Shown: positions 9,942-21,600 of the stretch, one piece after another | How positions within the stretch are numbered: the first letter of the stretch is position 1 | How the letters are laid out: the number at the start of each line of letters is the position of its first letter | Position numbers and translations under genes: made by a program | Assembly: GCA_021399435.1 (NCBI GenBank) | Contig: JAJTUP010000066.1 | Coordinates: 248,001 to 312,000, forward strand | DNA: 64,000 bases | Reading direction: 5' to 3' | DNA from: Diaporthe sp. PMI_573 | Lineage: Eukaryota > Ascomycota > Sordariomycetes > Diaporthales > Diaporthaceae | Notes under the pieces: model-generated | The model's input: the letters and a program-made list of their open reading frames with translations, nothing else | Told to the model about the DNA's origin: nothing | The model's database searches: none

Positions 9942-11539
9942 ACAGGTTAAGTTTGTCTCAACAAAGATAGGGCAAAGTCCGTCGCCGCAGCCAAGGGAAT
10001 TGCCAAACGTCATTTTGTGAGTAATATACTGACGTACGGCTCATCCAGATGTCCATCTCGGGACATACCAGTAGTCGCACTAGGAAGGAGAATGAAGCAG
10101 CCCGGTGAGCCAATGTGAATGAGACCGAATTGCTGCAACGGCTAAACCTCGCCAGCGACCGTTAGGTGCAGCCGCTCAGATGAATTCAGGACTGCAACGC
10201 TTGTTGTGCAAACCACCATCCGGATTCTGGCCCACCCTGATTTTTGCCACAGGGAATGTGGAGTCGGCAGCGGCAGGGGAAAGAGGGAAGCAGCACGACT
10301 CTCTAGAGGGTAATCAAGCAAGACAACCAGTCTGCCTTGACGGCGGGTTGACGAGGTACCAAACGAGACTCGCCACTCTCTATAGTCGGGCATCAATGCG
10401 AAGTGGCTCAAATCACGTCCGACAAAAGTCGAAGTCCTGTGTCCCATGTTGCAACACCGACTTTCGTATCTAATATAACAAGTAATAGGCTATATCCGCA
10501 GTCAAAATTCAAATCGATCCGTCTTCTTGTCCGCCAAGCTTCGAAAGTAACCTCCCTTTCACTCCTTTTGGAGAGGACGAAGACTAACCACTAAGTAATA
10601 ATCGGGGTGAACTAAGTCCCTTTTCGAGAATAAAAATGCAGCGGCCGTAACACTATGGAGTATCCCAGCCGGATTCTTTCGAAAATCTGTCCCATTCACC
10701 TCGCTGAAACGATCAGACGTCCTCGAACATTCTCTTGTCATGAAGGCAATAGATAATACTCTATTATTCTCCCCGTGGTCATTGCCTGAGTTTGCTACCT
10801 TACTGGAGCTACTGGGCTTCACATGCTCTGGCCCACGTTCCCGTCGAATTAAACATGGCATCTATCCCACGTCTTTTTGTGAGAATAACGAGCCCTGAAC
10901 CATGAAAGCATCTTGCGAATAAAAGTCTCGGTATCCTCGACTGCACCGGTGGCTTGCTTTGCGCCCTATTAAGTGTTTATAGCGTTGGCGACGGGACCTG
11001 GTAAACAATAGCTTGGGCCATTTTATGGATGGTCGCTGTCTCACTTACTTGGCGCGATAAGTGCATGATGCTTCTATGAGGACCCGAGAGTTTAAGCTTG
11101 CACGGGAACCAAACAGTACAATGGGGTGTTTTGAAAGTATAGATGACCTAGGTCTGGGGAAGGGTCAATTCTATCGAGTCCCAGTTCCCAGCAAGGCTGG
11201 ATCGAAAGGTGCTGTGACCAATGATTGTCTCCGAGGAGGGGTTGTCATCAGTACCATCCACGGTGCATCCAACCCCAAACATTCTGGCTGGGGTTCAGAT
11301 CTGGGACCTCCCAGGCCACCAAATGAAAAGGCTGCGTAGCTGCTTTTTTGTCTACGGGCAGCTGTTTGTTCCCAATTGGGAATAGCGGGTTTTTTGGTTT
11401 TTCTTTTTCCGTTGATATACGACTTTGGACTTCTACTACCGGCATATGCTGAGCAGGGTCAGGATTTTGTCACAGGCCTTGCATGATTCTATACATCTCC
11501 ACTTGGTTATATCTCTCCGTTTTCGTACCTCGACGAAGA
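9942..11539. other. No gene recognised
   Basis: Only short unconvincing open frames occur on both strands. No LTR ends, TIRs or RNA genes were seen. Confidence 0.4.
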
Positions 11540-12865
11540 CACCTTGAACAAACATTCATCCACTCTGATAAGCAGACGAAGACTGTTTTCCAAGTTCTCA
11601 CTGTCTTCCTGGAGCCTGTCAAGCTGCTTCTTCTGGGACGCGGCCAACGTAGCTAGGCACCCCAGTACATCGCGAATGCACGCCCCTGACCTTACGATTC
11701 TATCTTTCCGTTTCCGCTTCTCCGCTGCCGCTGTGTCAAGGCGCTGCTGTTGATGTTGAACTGCCTTAATGGCCGCCTCATAGCTGATGGATACCTGGCT
11801 ATTACTGCAGAGTTTTCACTCGTCGTTGTCCTCGGAATTGCTGCCTGACAGGACTATGTCGTCATCGAACTAGATTCCCCAGCAGAGACGGAACGGATCC
11901 CCAATCCTTATCCTCAGCATAAACTTCAGGGCATCCCGCCACAGGAAGCCTTCTCGTATCTCAGGCAGCCGGATCTGGATTTTATGTAGAGTTACAATCG
12001 CTCAGTGGGCCCATATTAGGGAATAGTTGAGTTGGGCACTTTCCAAGGCGAGAATGTGTGGGCCTAAATTTGGTCTATCTCACAGTACAAAACAGTCCTG
12101 CATAAGTCTTGATGGCAACTGTATAAGGGCTCCTAATCTAGGGTTACAGTAAATCGTAGAGATAAGTCAGTGGATAGGACTTCTATTGGTCTGGTATTTA
12201 TGAGATTGTTGATATTGTTTTCGCACTTACTGGCTGGAAGGGCGTTTATCAGTGTCAAGCCCTTGTCGTGCTTCAGGATTCATACTTTTGGGTGGATGTG
12301 ATTATGTGTCATGTGTCAAAGCAACTGGGTAAAAATAGAGGTACTCCGCATCTTGTGAGAGATCCTCGGCAATGGTTAAAAGGTCTTGTTTATACGATAC
12401 CGATTGATGAAATATCAAGAATTCGTTCATTGTAAACAGTAGCCGGAACGATGTCGCTGGCCTTTCCGAAATGCGAACGAAAACTGCGATAGACTTTCCG
12501 ATGGCCCTCTGAGAATGGCCACATCAATGTGGTCCAGTGTCGTATTTATCCTCGCCATCGCATCCTCGGTGCGGCTGTTGAAGTATAAGCTCAACGGATT
12601 CGTTGACGCAGACTAGCTTCCAGCAACCCGAGACCATCTTTATCGAGTCGCCTGGGCCAACTTCTATGGTCCTGTGCGGGCCATTCACCAGCAGAGGACC
12701 CTCGCTCAAGTTCCGGAGAATGACATTGTCGGATTCAGGCTTTTGATAAACCGCACAAGCCATGATTCCCGAGGAGAATTCCATCCTTATATCTCTGATA
12801 CCTAGGACTTGGATGGATCCAGGCGTACCGTCTCTGATGCTCGCCCAGAGAATCTGTCCGGTCAT
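11540..12865 (-). pseudogene. Decayed unassigned gene, possibly with FHA-like N-terminus
   Basis: On the minus strand, coding-like sequence is spread over several frames with stops. The 5' part (12865-12524, ATG start) reads DNVILRNLSEGPLLVNG and VGPGDSIKMVSGCWKLV, which resembles a forkhead-associated-type beta-sandwich found in some fungal kinases. A middle part near 12440-12320 reads NEFLIFHQSVSYKQDLL. The 3' part (about 11985-11545) is helical and basic (AEKRKRKDRIVRSGACI, KKQLDRLQEDSENLENSL) and looks like a coiled coil. That these belong to one gene is inferred from order and strand only. Confidence 0.4.
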
Positions 12866-12928
12866 AGCCGACCCTTTTAAATCCTTAACCTGAATGGCTT
12901 CGTTACCCTTTGAATGCTTAAGGATGAT

Positions 12929-13481
12929 CTAGAGCCTTGATAGTCTTGTTCTGTCCCTGGTGCGCGAAGATCTGCGGCACGTGTGCCTCGCGGACCAAGG
13001 CGGTACGTAAGAAAATGCGCCCATTACTCGTCTTTTCCGGCACCCATAGGCGGCCATCCTTCAGACCTAGTGCTTGTTGATGATTCTCCTCACGAATAAG
13101 GTCCACTAGATCTGCTCCCTTCGGCGCTTCTGGGGTCCCTTCTGCGACTGCGGCGATAGGGAAGTCAAGCTTCTCCGGTGGGACCAGCGTTGTCGTCCGT
13201 TCTTCCCGTTCTCTTGCCTTCACCGTAGGCAGGTCGGCTGTCTTACGGGACAGGGCGTCAGCCGCCACGTTTTGTTTGCCTGGGCGATACTGAAAGGTGA
13301 TATCAAAGTTGGAGAGGAAGTCAGCCCAGCGGATCTGTCTCGTTGATAGCATCCGTTTACTAGCAAAGTATATAAGGTCCTGGTGGTCAGTGACGACGAA
13401 GAACTGCATCCCGAGGAGCTCTGGGTAGTAGTGTTCCAATGTCTGTACCACTGCGAGGAGCTCTCGATCTTGGATGGGGTA
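12929..13481 (-). mobile_element. LTR-less gypsy pol fragment (RNase H to integrase linker)
   Basis: An uninterrupted frame reads YPIQDRELLAVVQTLEHYYP through FAHQGQNKTIKAL. It covers most of RNase H and the linker up to the integrase zinc finger. It is nearly identical to 47243-47795 in the gypsy copy, with only scattered substitutions. Homology starts and stops abruptly at both ends with no LTR nearby, so this is an internal fragment captured recently, on the opposite strand. Confidence 0.9.
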
Positions 13482-15139
13482 CGACATATCCTCAATCCGA
13501 CCTGATGAGCGTCACATAAGAGATAGCCAAGAGATTGTGGACAAGGTCGATGATAATGGAGGACGTACAGGGCGCTAAAAAGATGAGAGGTTAGAATAAA
13601 TGGACATGATTGGGTCGGGAGGTTGTTGCAGATGAAGTCGAATGATTCGTCGACTTACATCCCGAGAAACCAAGGTTTCCTTAATGGGATAATACCCTAC
13701 GAATAATCTGGGAACTCTGGAGTGATAAATGATTTCACGGTTGCCGGGACCCGATAAGTGGCTTGTCGGTACTCAACGATCTCGGGAGTATGATGTTCAA
13801 CACATTAGGCGAGGAACAGCACACATTAGGCGGCGAAGTATGCGTACTGCGCACAATTGGAACATGACGATGATTGCGTTTTTTTCACTACTGTAACACA
13901 CATTGAGTCCTGATATGTGCTGGCTTATGTCGAAGCTGTTCAAGGTTAAGTCGTGATCTTCTGCCGCAAGTCGTTTAATAAGTGCGCTTTCATCACTGGT
14001 GCTGTCGAAGGATAACTCGCAAAGGCTCGGCGCTGCCGTAGCCCGCCCCTTGTATGCAGCTCCTCTCTGGACCGCAGACTAGACGAGAGAGTCGGAAGTT
14101 CTACATTGTGACGCTCCTCGTTGCAATATGATTGGTTTTGGCCCTAGCTGCTGCTCTTCTGCATGCCAAAGCCTCCTCCCTCCTTCCTCAATGTTCTTTT
14201 TTGCAGGCGCCCTGCCAAGAATTGCTTTGGCGAGATCATTGTCCTTCACATCTGGGCTTTGCAGATGACTTCCTCTGTCCCTCCCCTTCCGGGCCTCCCA
14301 ACCGCATAAGCCGCACCTAACCCAGGTCATGTAAAGGCAACTGTGCTCGTATTGTTATTCATCTGAGCTTAAACGCACCTTCGAGCAGGTGGTACTGTAA
14401 CACACTTTGATTCCACGAATCTCAAGCTGTATTTTCCCAGAAGAGATTGACGATTTCTCCGGTCCTGATCAGAAAAAGATCGGAGCAGGAGGCGAGGAAT
14501 ACGCTGAGACGTGACTAGGCAGCAACTTTACGAGGATACTCAGGGGGTGTGTTGCAATAGTATCCTGTCTTCTGCACCTAGGAGCGGGGAAGCTCACCTG
14601 CAAAGTACAAATGAAAAGGAACATCATGTCGCCAAAAATACCGGGATTTTGTTGGTCAATTTGACACTTGGCAAGAAAAGCTGCAAGGTTATCTGTCACC
14701 AAAAAGGGAACGTGAGGAAATGTGGGTGGAGACGATCGGCTGAGGGCAGAGGTGACATTCGTCTCGCGACCGCCATCCTTGCCAGCTTTCAGTACAGTAG
14801 TAGCGTGCAACTGGTACAATATCGAGCTCAACGTGATAGGAAGAGACACACCCTGCACCTTAGAATCCTGACGTATGGATGGCTGGTTTCCCTAGCTTAT
14901 TTCCATATGGACTGTGCCACCGTGTATCAGCCTATATTACCAATACGTTGCGAGCACGCGCACCGCACCGAAGAAGCCTGTAAATCTGCCTTCACCTGTG
15001 GCGGCACACGGCGAGGGGCTGAGGTTACAAAAACAAATAATTTTCTTGTCTTTTTTCTGCCGCCCTCTCGAAACCAACCACGACCTCTTCCATTTGATTT
15101 CTTCCACTTGCCCCAGTTTTTCTCCCATTCCGTCTAATC
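13482..15139. other. No gene recognised; promoter-like end
   Basis: Several open frames (for example 14511-15137 +) have no domain or codon bias that I recognise. The last ~100 bases before 15140 are strongly C/T-rich (CTCTCGAAACCAACC, then CCCAGTTTTTCTCCC), as in leaders of expressed fungal genes. Confidence 0.4.
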
Positions 15140-15337
15140 ATGTCGAATTTTCTCGAGGAACTGTTCCTGTTCCTTGGTAATATCATTTGGCACTTTCTGG
15201 AGTGCGCCGAAAAAATTGGTACATGGTTCTACGACCACGTTCTCGGCTTCCACTATGTCGTCGACATCCCGCTGTTCTTTCTCGATCTTGCATTGCAGGT
15301 GCTCGTCTCCTTGCTTGTAGCAGCTTCAGATTTGTAA
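15140..15337 (+). CDS. Small hydrophobic protein, 65 aa
   Basis: A single short frame begins MSNFLEELFLFLGNIIW at an ATG in a good context (TCTAATCATGTCG), directly after a pyrimidine-rich leader. It has two hydrophobic or amphipathic stretches, about residues 4-20 and 40-62 (IPLFFLDLALQVLVSLLVAA), separated by an aromatic segment (TWFYDHVLGFHYVV). No family is recognised. The composition suggests a membrane-inserted micropeptide, with no cleavable-signal pattern visible. It has no homologous neighbour. It may be chance, but the leader and compact frame make it better than most short frames here. Confidence 0.42.
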   Translation: MSNFLEELFLFLGNIIWHFLECAEKIGTWFYDHVLGFHYVVDIPLFFLDLALQVLVSLLVAASDL

Positions 15338-16062
15338 CGCTACTTCCGATTGGCATGCATATGCCATCGCCTCATCGTCACGTATATCAGCCTCGCCCAG
15401 CAGTCAATAGTATCCCTAAGCTAGCAATTTCCGTTGGTTCTCTAGCCTCGTATTGTCGCTCTTCTCAGTATTACTGTCGTCACCGGTCATCGTTAATGAA
15501 GTGGCTTCCAAGTGCCCTATGTTTAAAATGAAAGCCCTCTCTAAAGTCCACAGCGTCACCGCCCGTCTATGTGTTTCCAAGACTAAGCCTGCAACGTGAT
15601 CATCCTGTTAGGCTCATACAGCTCGGAAAAAAAAAAAGAATAGAGGGAGAGGGCCTGGCTGGCTGATACAGCGTGCTACGCTGGGCAGCCGCACGCTGTG
15701 GCGATGGGAGTGAGAGTTGAGCAAAAGGCGGAGGCGATTCGGGATATCCCAGCTGTTACAAGGGCTTGAGTGTGCGAAGGGCTTGTGGTATTTCAACGAT
15801 AATCTCTAAGGGAGTCTTTAAGGCTAAGGAGTAACTAGGATCTTCCCTGAAAGCCTCCAGGGTGTGACTGTCTTATATAGACCTTTCCTAACCGGATGCC
15901 TGAGGCTCCCGTCTGCCAAGTGGGCCATTGCTGCCTGGGCTGGAGCCCACTATTCTTCGGAATCTCTCCGTGTGACACCAGCCCCGGGGAGGGATGTGTT
16001 TCGTCGTAAACGTGTTCTCCGGAACGGCGCGTGTTTTCTGGATACGTTTTTTGGGTTTCTGT
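15338..16062. other. Intergenic
   Basis: No coding region is supported. A poly-A tract lies at 15627-15638. The stretch lies between the small hydrophobic gene and the 3' end of the minus-strand gene below. Confidence 0.4.
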
Positions 16063-17632
16063 TTACCACAAAGCACCACGTGGGAAACCTAGACGGTCTG
16101 GTTTTTTGAGAGCCCTCCCTGATCTGCTGAAAACCTCCTTGACACTCTGCAACTTTCCTGGCCGCGGCGGAGCGCGGCCCGTCTGCTTAGACTTCCATTC
16201 AAGCTTATCGACATGCTTCCTAACACCCTCTTTGTAGATATCACAGAGTTCCTCGGCCGTAATCTTGATCGTCGCGTCGGTACAGCCAGGTAGTGCATTC
16301 GCACAATCTTGACACATGAAGTCGCTAAGGAAAAGAACTAATTCAAAATCGCCATTAGGCTTGCCGTCTAAATTGCGGAAGGCCTACGAAAAAAGTCAAT
16401 AGTTTAGAAGAGTCAGAGGTTCAACGAGGAAATTTAAACATAGAGACAAATAGCGAGAAAGGCATAATTACTTTGTCGAAATCCTTTCGTGGTGTTGCGG
16501 CTTGCTGGTCTTCGCCTCCATAAGACCTCCGTACCGAAATAACCGCCGGAGCTGGACCTTTTTGGTCATTCTTTAGGGACTTTCCTTTGTTGGACCTTTG
16601 GTATATAGGATACAGATCGACGGTGACGACAGTGCGAACCTTCCCTTCAGATAGCTGGATGTATTCGTCCGCCTTCTTGGCTAATTTCTTACTCGTGAGG
16701 TTAGTCCAGTTGACCTCGATGAGAAATGGCGGTTGGGTCTCTTTCCGTCCGAAGTACAACTACTGTTGTACAAGGAAGCATCTGGGCCTTTCCTGTCTTT
16801 TACTGCATCAAATTCCACTGCTGCATCCCCCAGGCCCTTGATTTTCTTAGCAGCGTTCCTTAATTCCGAGCTATAGATATCACCTGGCATATGTTGCAAC
16901 TTTGCTTTGATGAGATCCTCCAAGTGATTCCAAAATATGGAATGCAATGGGTCCGACGACATGCGAATGGAGAACTCGTTCCAAGAGGTCGAATATTCGT
17001 ATCTAAGTTCCTATTAGATATCACCTCGGGGATAATTTAGACTCCAAACAAGCTAGCGCTACCTACCGAAGCGGCTTCTTGGAAGAGTTCCGTAGCGTTC
17101 TGCCCCCGTTTCGTTCAATCTGATCAATTAGGTGATCATACTCGTCTGGGTTGAGTGCCCACTTTCTGAACTCCTCGTCGTCCTCCCTAGTCGTATCGCT
17201 GCGAATCAGGTTGATGTCTTTAATAATTGTGCTTACCCGGTCCTTTGTGGCTTTGGAGACCTTCCGCGTGGCCACCGTGGGTCGAGTCTTTTTAATCTCC
17301 ATGGTGCTGGTAGTCCCTTGAGGCCCTGTGGCATTGGCCACCGAGGAGCGGCTCTTTTGGCGTGCCAGACTGTCTTTGGACTGGGGGCACGCTGGTGTAA
17401 TGTTTCCAGAATAGACGATACCCTGCTTTGGTTGCCCCGCAGAACTATTTGATGCGTTTAAGGGAGGGGAAGTGGAAGGCTGAACAGAGACGGGATCCCA
17501 TTGAGTGTAAAGGTCGGGCTGGAGACTCCTACGGGCGGGGTGATGCCGTCGACTAAAAAGATGAGGGTGAGCGTAAGTCGGATATTCGTACAACCAATTT
17601 CGGATGCCACACAACCTTTTCTGACTAATCAT
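16063..17632 (-). pseudogene. Uma2/PD-(D/E)XK-like fungal protein, frame broken by a palindromic insert
   Basis: Three exons on the minus strand: 17632-17067, 17002-16472 and 16383-16063, with introns 17066-17003 (GTAGGT..TAG) and 16471-16384 (GTAATT..TAG). The N-terminal half is low-complexity, then DEYDHLIDQIERNGGR leads into RYEYSTSWNEFSIRM and a region with GPDAS and, ~15 residues on, PPFLIEVNW followed by KKADEYI. This order matches a large fungal family with a restriction-endonuclease-like core (D and E-x-[NS/K] positions). Between DAS and FGRKE lies an 18-bp palindrome (16754-16771) that puts the two halves in different frames. The three exons total 1418 nt, and removing 14 nt would make this divisible by three, so the insert looks like the only lesion. 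Function in the cell is unknown. Confidence 0.62.
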
Positions 17633-17758
17633 GCCGCCCCATGTGCCCGAATTTAATTTCACTATGGGTTTGCCATACAAAAATTTAATGTGCTAACATT
17701 GACTATCATTTCTCATCATACGTGGTTCTCGAAGAGCGTTCTGGCGACACCACATGGG

Positions 17759-18403
17759 ATGGATAACCCTGGGGGGCATTTACTCCATCGCACTGGGTCA
17801 TTCTTCCGTCAACCTACCGACTTCTCGGGCACTCCGTCGGGATTCTGGATAACCTTGGTGGTTACGGCGCTCCAGACTGTGCTTTGGCTCTTATTCCTGA
17901 TCACAGTGGGGTCAGTGAACCAAGACACATGGTACCTTCTAGCCGTCGGTATGATAGGGATGTTCCAGAATGCAATCATGGCAGCGATAGAGAGACCTCC
18001 AAAAGCGAGGAATCTTCCACTGAGCTTAAGTCAAAACGGTGTCATCAGAAGCCGAAAGGTTATGGATGGTCTCATGGATTTGCAGGACAGATTTGGATGT
18101 GCAAGACCACTCGTGAAGGAGTTCTTCCCTGGAAAAATGAGAGAGGATGAAGAGGCTTGGTGGGACGGTAGGCGCGAGGCCTACGATAGCAAGAGAATGT
18201 CTCAGCGACACCTCCGAGGGGTGCCTCATTATGCCTGGTCGCCACCACCACCACAACCGCCGCCGCCGCCGCCACCATCGCCGGCGGCCAGACAGGCTGA
18301 TCAAAGGCCCCACGGCAAGAGCAATGTGAGATTCCAGCAAGATGTGAATGAACAGCCCGAGGAAACGTATCATAATGGGGTGGATTCAGCTATATCCACT
18401 TAG
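17759..18403 (+). pseudogene. C-terminal part of a fungal integral membrane protein
   Basis: The frame (open from 17690, first ATG 17759) carries two close transmembrane helices (GFWITLVVTALQTVLWLLFL and YLLAVGMIGMFQNAIMAAI), then a cytosolic tail with KVMDGLMDLQDRFGCARPL, EFFPGKMREDEEAWW and a run of prolines. This helix-helix-PGxLRxDE-WW pattern is, from memory, the C-terminus of a larger fungal membrane protein with several upstream helices, which are absent. The fragment begins only ~125 bases from the divergent minus-strand gene start. Probably a truncated remnant; a short functional protein cannot be excluded. Confidence 0.5.
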
Positions 18404-19734
18404 ATGAAGGACGATGACTTCAAGGGGCGACTCTTTACCCCCAGTTGGAGTTGAGCATGCGAAATTCATACTTATGAACGCGTGTGAGCTTCTCTATGTT
18501 TAACCTCAATGCGGAGGGAATTGTCACGAAATTGGTTAATTTCAGTTGGAGTTCAAGTCGACTAAACCTCAAATGCAATAACAAAACCATGTTCCCATTT
18601 CATTCCAGAGTTTTTCCTTCAAACAAATCTCATCTATCCTTTTCCCATCCGTCCACATGTCTTAATGAGGCCTGCTCAAATGCTACCAGCTGAGCTGCCA
18701 GCTTGCTATACACAGATCAGACCGCGCCCCTAATGCGAGTCTGGAGCATCGCCATCAAGCGTATAACACTTCCAGACCCTACTTGATAGCGGTCAGCGGC
18801 CGTATGATGCCCAATATCGTCGGGAAAGGCTCCCGACCTGAGACTTCCCAGGGTCTCTCCCGTCAGGGCCCCACCGCAGCCCCACACGTCCCGGGTGCCT
18901 GCGGATAGCGGACAGTCTTGCCTGGAAAACGGGGTGAGGTGTGAACAGCCGCTTTTCCACACAGACCCTGTGTTGGCGATTGTTCGAGAGAAGCATGTGC
19001 CAAGCTCAGGTTTGGATATTGGAGGACTCATATCACCAACATGCCTTCTGAGTATCCAAATAGTCCAAGTGAGGCTGTAACCATGGGCGGGCACCACCTG
19101 ACGGAAGGGACGGGATGGACGGAGTGCAGGAAGTGGAGGAACTTGTGATTCGTTGGTGTGTCCGACTTGTTGGGGTGCAAACTGGGTGTCGGCCGGCTGG
19201 ACCGAGAGCTCAGTCTTCGCTACGTCTGATACATACTTGTGGCACATCTCCTCATTCAGAACTGGATGAGTGAGGAAGAAAGACTGAATTGGTATACGAC
19301 GGTACTCGCATGGACGGTTACGTGGCAGACGAGGCCTCCGATTTCTCGAGAGACGCCGTCAGAAGACTTTGCACATCGAATGGACACTGCATAGATCTGA
19401 ATCCCGAATTCCGGTCTCGTCTGCTGAAGTAGCTTCAAGGCGCGGTCCAGGGTTTTATTTTTTGACGTAGCTTGCCTAATTTCATCCATAAAGTCGCTGG
19501 GAATTATCTCGCATGTGTACTCAGTCCTATACCACCAGCCTCGCCATGTAATCACGCATCGCAGGTTCAAACCTACACATGCCTTCCACCCCCCCCCCCC
19601 ACTCACTCCCGTCCCCAACCTCATCCTTTCAGGCCTTCAACCAAGTGTGACTCTATTGTTGATGCCCTTGCCAACCAGGGCAAACCACAGCTCAGAGCGT
19701 CGGCTAGATAAGCACAAACGCAATATTAGCCGCG
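18404..19734. other. Unassigned; weak minus-strand frames
   Basis: Minus-strand frames 19624-19256 (EIIPSDFMDEIRQATSKNKT) and 19247-18717 (a Pro/Ser-rich stretch) are adjacent and might be two exons of one unknown gene. No domain is recognised and splice sites were not resolved. A C-homopolymer lies at about 19590-19599. Confidence 0.3.
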
Positions 19735-20349
19735 TCAGACACCTTCGTCTGCTGCTGGGGCGGTTGCCCTGCTCTGCAATTCTCCCTGCTTTTCTCGGCT
19801 GACACGCCTGGAACAGCTTTCGAGCCAGTCAAACAGCAGTTCCTTGCAGCATTGAAAAAAGTGAGGAGACACAAGATTCAGGACACAGATACCGGCAACC
19901 GCCGCATAGAAGATGACGATGGCCATTAGGTAGCGTTGGACCGTGTCCATGGCGGCGGCGTGATCTGGGTGGCCGACCTCGCGCAGATCGTCGGGCCAGC
20001 CATGGGTCTGCAAGGCAATCCAATGGGGCAGCTTCACCCCAAGTTCGAATAGCGACCAGATAATTATGAAAATCTGGATAACTTTCTCGTCGAAATAACT
20101 AGACACCTTGAACATCCGGCGGGTGTTCCAAACAACAGAGCACACATTAGCTAAGGGGCTAAGAATAGAAAGGACAAGTATTGCCACGATCCAGTTCCAT
20201 TCACTGCTGCCGTAATAGTAGAGGTGTGCAAAGTCGTGGAGCCAGCCGAGGGACTGGCAGGCTGTGTAGACTTCGAAAGCCAACGTGGCTGCGCTAAAGA
20301 AAGCAACAGCAGCGTGGAGGATTAAAAGCGTATAGTCGTTGAGCTTCAT
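19735..20349 (-). CDS. Four-helix membrane protein, unknown family
   Basis: This 204-aa frame starts at the first ATG (20349, MKLNDYTLLILHAAVAFF); the open frame extends upstream only through non-ATG codons. About four hydrophobic helices are visible: residues 4-25, 50-72 (WIVAILVLSILSPLANVCSVV), 88-108 (IQIFIIIWSLFELGVKLPHW) and 140-165 (YLMAIVIFYAAVAGICVLNLV). The C-terminal tail is polar and basic (SCSRRVSREKQGEL). The layout is MARVEL-like (short loops, cytosolic ends), but no signature is clear. The frame is intact. Confidence 0.55.
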   Translation of the reverse strand: MKLNDYTLLILHAAVAFFSAATLAFEVYTACQSLGWLHDFAHLYYYGSSEWNWIVAILVLSILSPLANVCSVVWNTRRMFKVSSYFDEKVIQIFIIIWSLFELGVKLPHWIALQTHGWPDDLREVGHPDHAAAMDTVQRYLMAIVIFYAAVAGICVLNLVSPHFFQCCKELLFDWLESCSRRVSREKQGELQSRATAPAADEGV

Positions 20350-21600
20350 GTTATATACTGTACCTTTTTTTCCTATACATTTTCCACCGTTGTGATTACG
20401 ACTACTTTCCTCACTCACGCTTTTCCTTCATCCTATTCGTGATTTACCTCACTACAATTAGATTTCACACCGATATTGTCGGTTGGCCCTTGTCGCCATT
20501 GGCGGCTGACGGGTAACGCGGTAGCGTGCCAACATTAATCGTGACTGCCCACGAAAAAAAAAAAAAATTGCGTTGAAGAGGCCGAGGATGCTATATCCAA
20601 GGGGGCTAGAAAGGACTGCATGCGTCTTGGCGCCCACTTGTAACGGTTTGCCCACTCCTTGCGCAACGACTAGTAGAGGAGAACCTTAACTTACCTAAAC
20701 TCCGCCATAGTCCTACTTCCAAGTCTCGGATTCGGATTCACGGTCTAGAGCTCTCGCGATATACGAACATCTTTGGGACCTCCTTAACATGACCTTTATT
20801 GGTCCGAACGAGTCTTCCTTGAATCCGATTAAAATCTCCTCTTGGCTTCGTATACCCGCCGAAAAGCTGTTTTCTTGCAAAAATCGTGTTGTCCCACGCA
20901 CATCTAAGCAGTTCTAGGTTGTGTAGGGCTTGGGTGCTTCTCGCACTGCTTGCGAAGCATAATCAGAGACCACAGCATCGGTGGCAAGGTCTGGCCCTTG
21001 TATTGTGATACAGACATTCCGTTAGAAGAATACTCCTCAAGACTTCCTGCCCCAATTTGAGGCCAGACTCGCCCAGCATGTTTGCGAGATAAACAGCGAT
21101 CTATATCATTCTGTGCAGGCTGCTTTCCATCGCAGGATCATTCACTTAGCGCTGCCGTAGATCACCAAGCCACTGGCAGTGATCGCCAAGTTGTGCCAGC
21201 TGGGTACCGAGGATTTGGTTTTCTGCACTTCTGACGAGTTGAGCAGTATTCTCGAGGGCGACGTCAACACAGTTTGCAGTGTTTGATGTATATGGCGGCA
21301 CAGTAAACACAATATATCTGTTGGAAGGCAGCACTTCGGGCCCGTCGGACGCCCGGTGAAGGGCACCGTAGTATCGGCGAAAGGCACCGCAGCACCGCTC
21401 AGGCCCATATGGCGCCCAAGTCAGGGCTGAGCCTCGCTCAGGCCAGCGTGCATCGAGATCCATGAGGGATGGGCAGGTCAGGTTATAAGATGGGTGGCTA
21501 GACGCACTGGAATCACAATGTAGTTAGGTATCAATCGTAACATAGCACGGAATGTTCAGATCCTGATCTGCCCTCAAGCAATCTTTGCCCAGCATCTTCC
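20350..21600. other. Unassigned; possible decayed gene on minus strand
   Basis: Between about 21470 and 20990 the minus strand reads ENTAQLVRSAENQILG, then after a stop NDPAMESSLHRMI and ANMLGESGLKLGQEVL. This resembles a helical protein interrupted by stops. I cannot name a family. A poly-A run lies at 20554-20567. Confidence 0.3.

Noticed and set aside
14511..15137. 208-codon plus-strand frame
   Set aside because: No domain, overlaps an equally open minus-strand frame, and runs through the promoter-like C/T leader of the next gene.
18717..19247. 176-codon minus-strand frame as a gene
   Set aside because: Overlapping frames on both strands and no recognisable domain; kept only as unassigned.
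19555..19580. GGTTCAAACC resembling a tRNA T-arm
   Set aside because: No acceptor, D-arm or anticodon stem could be built upstream. Similar GGTTCGCATCC at 53508 also failed.
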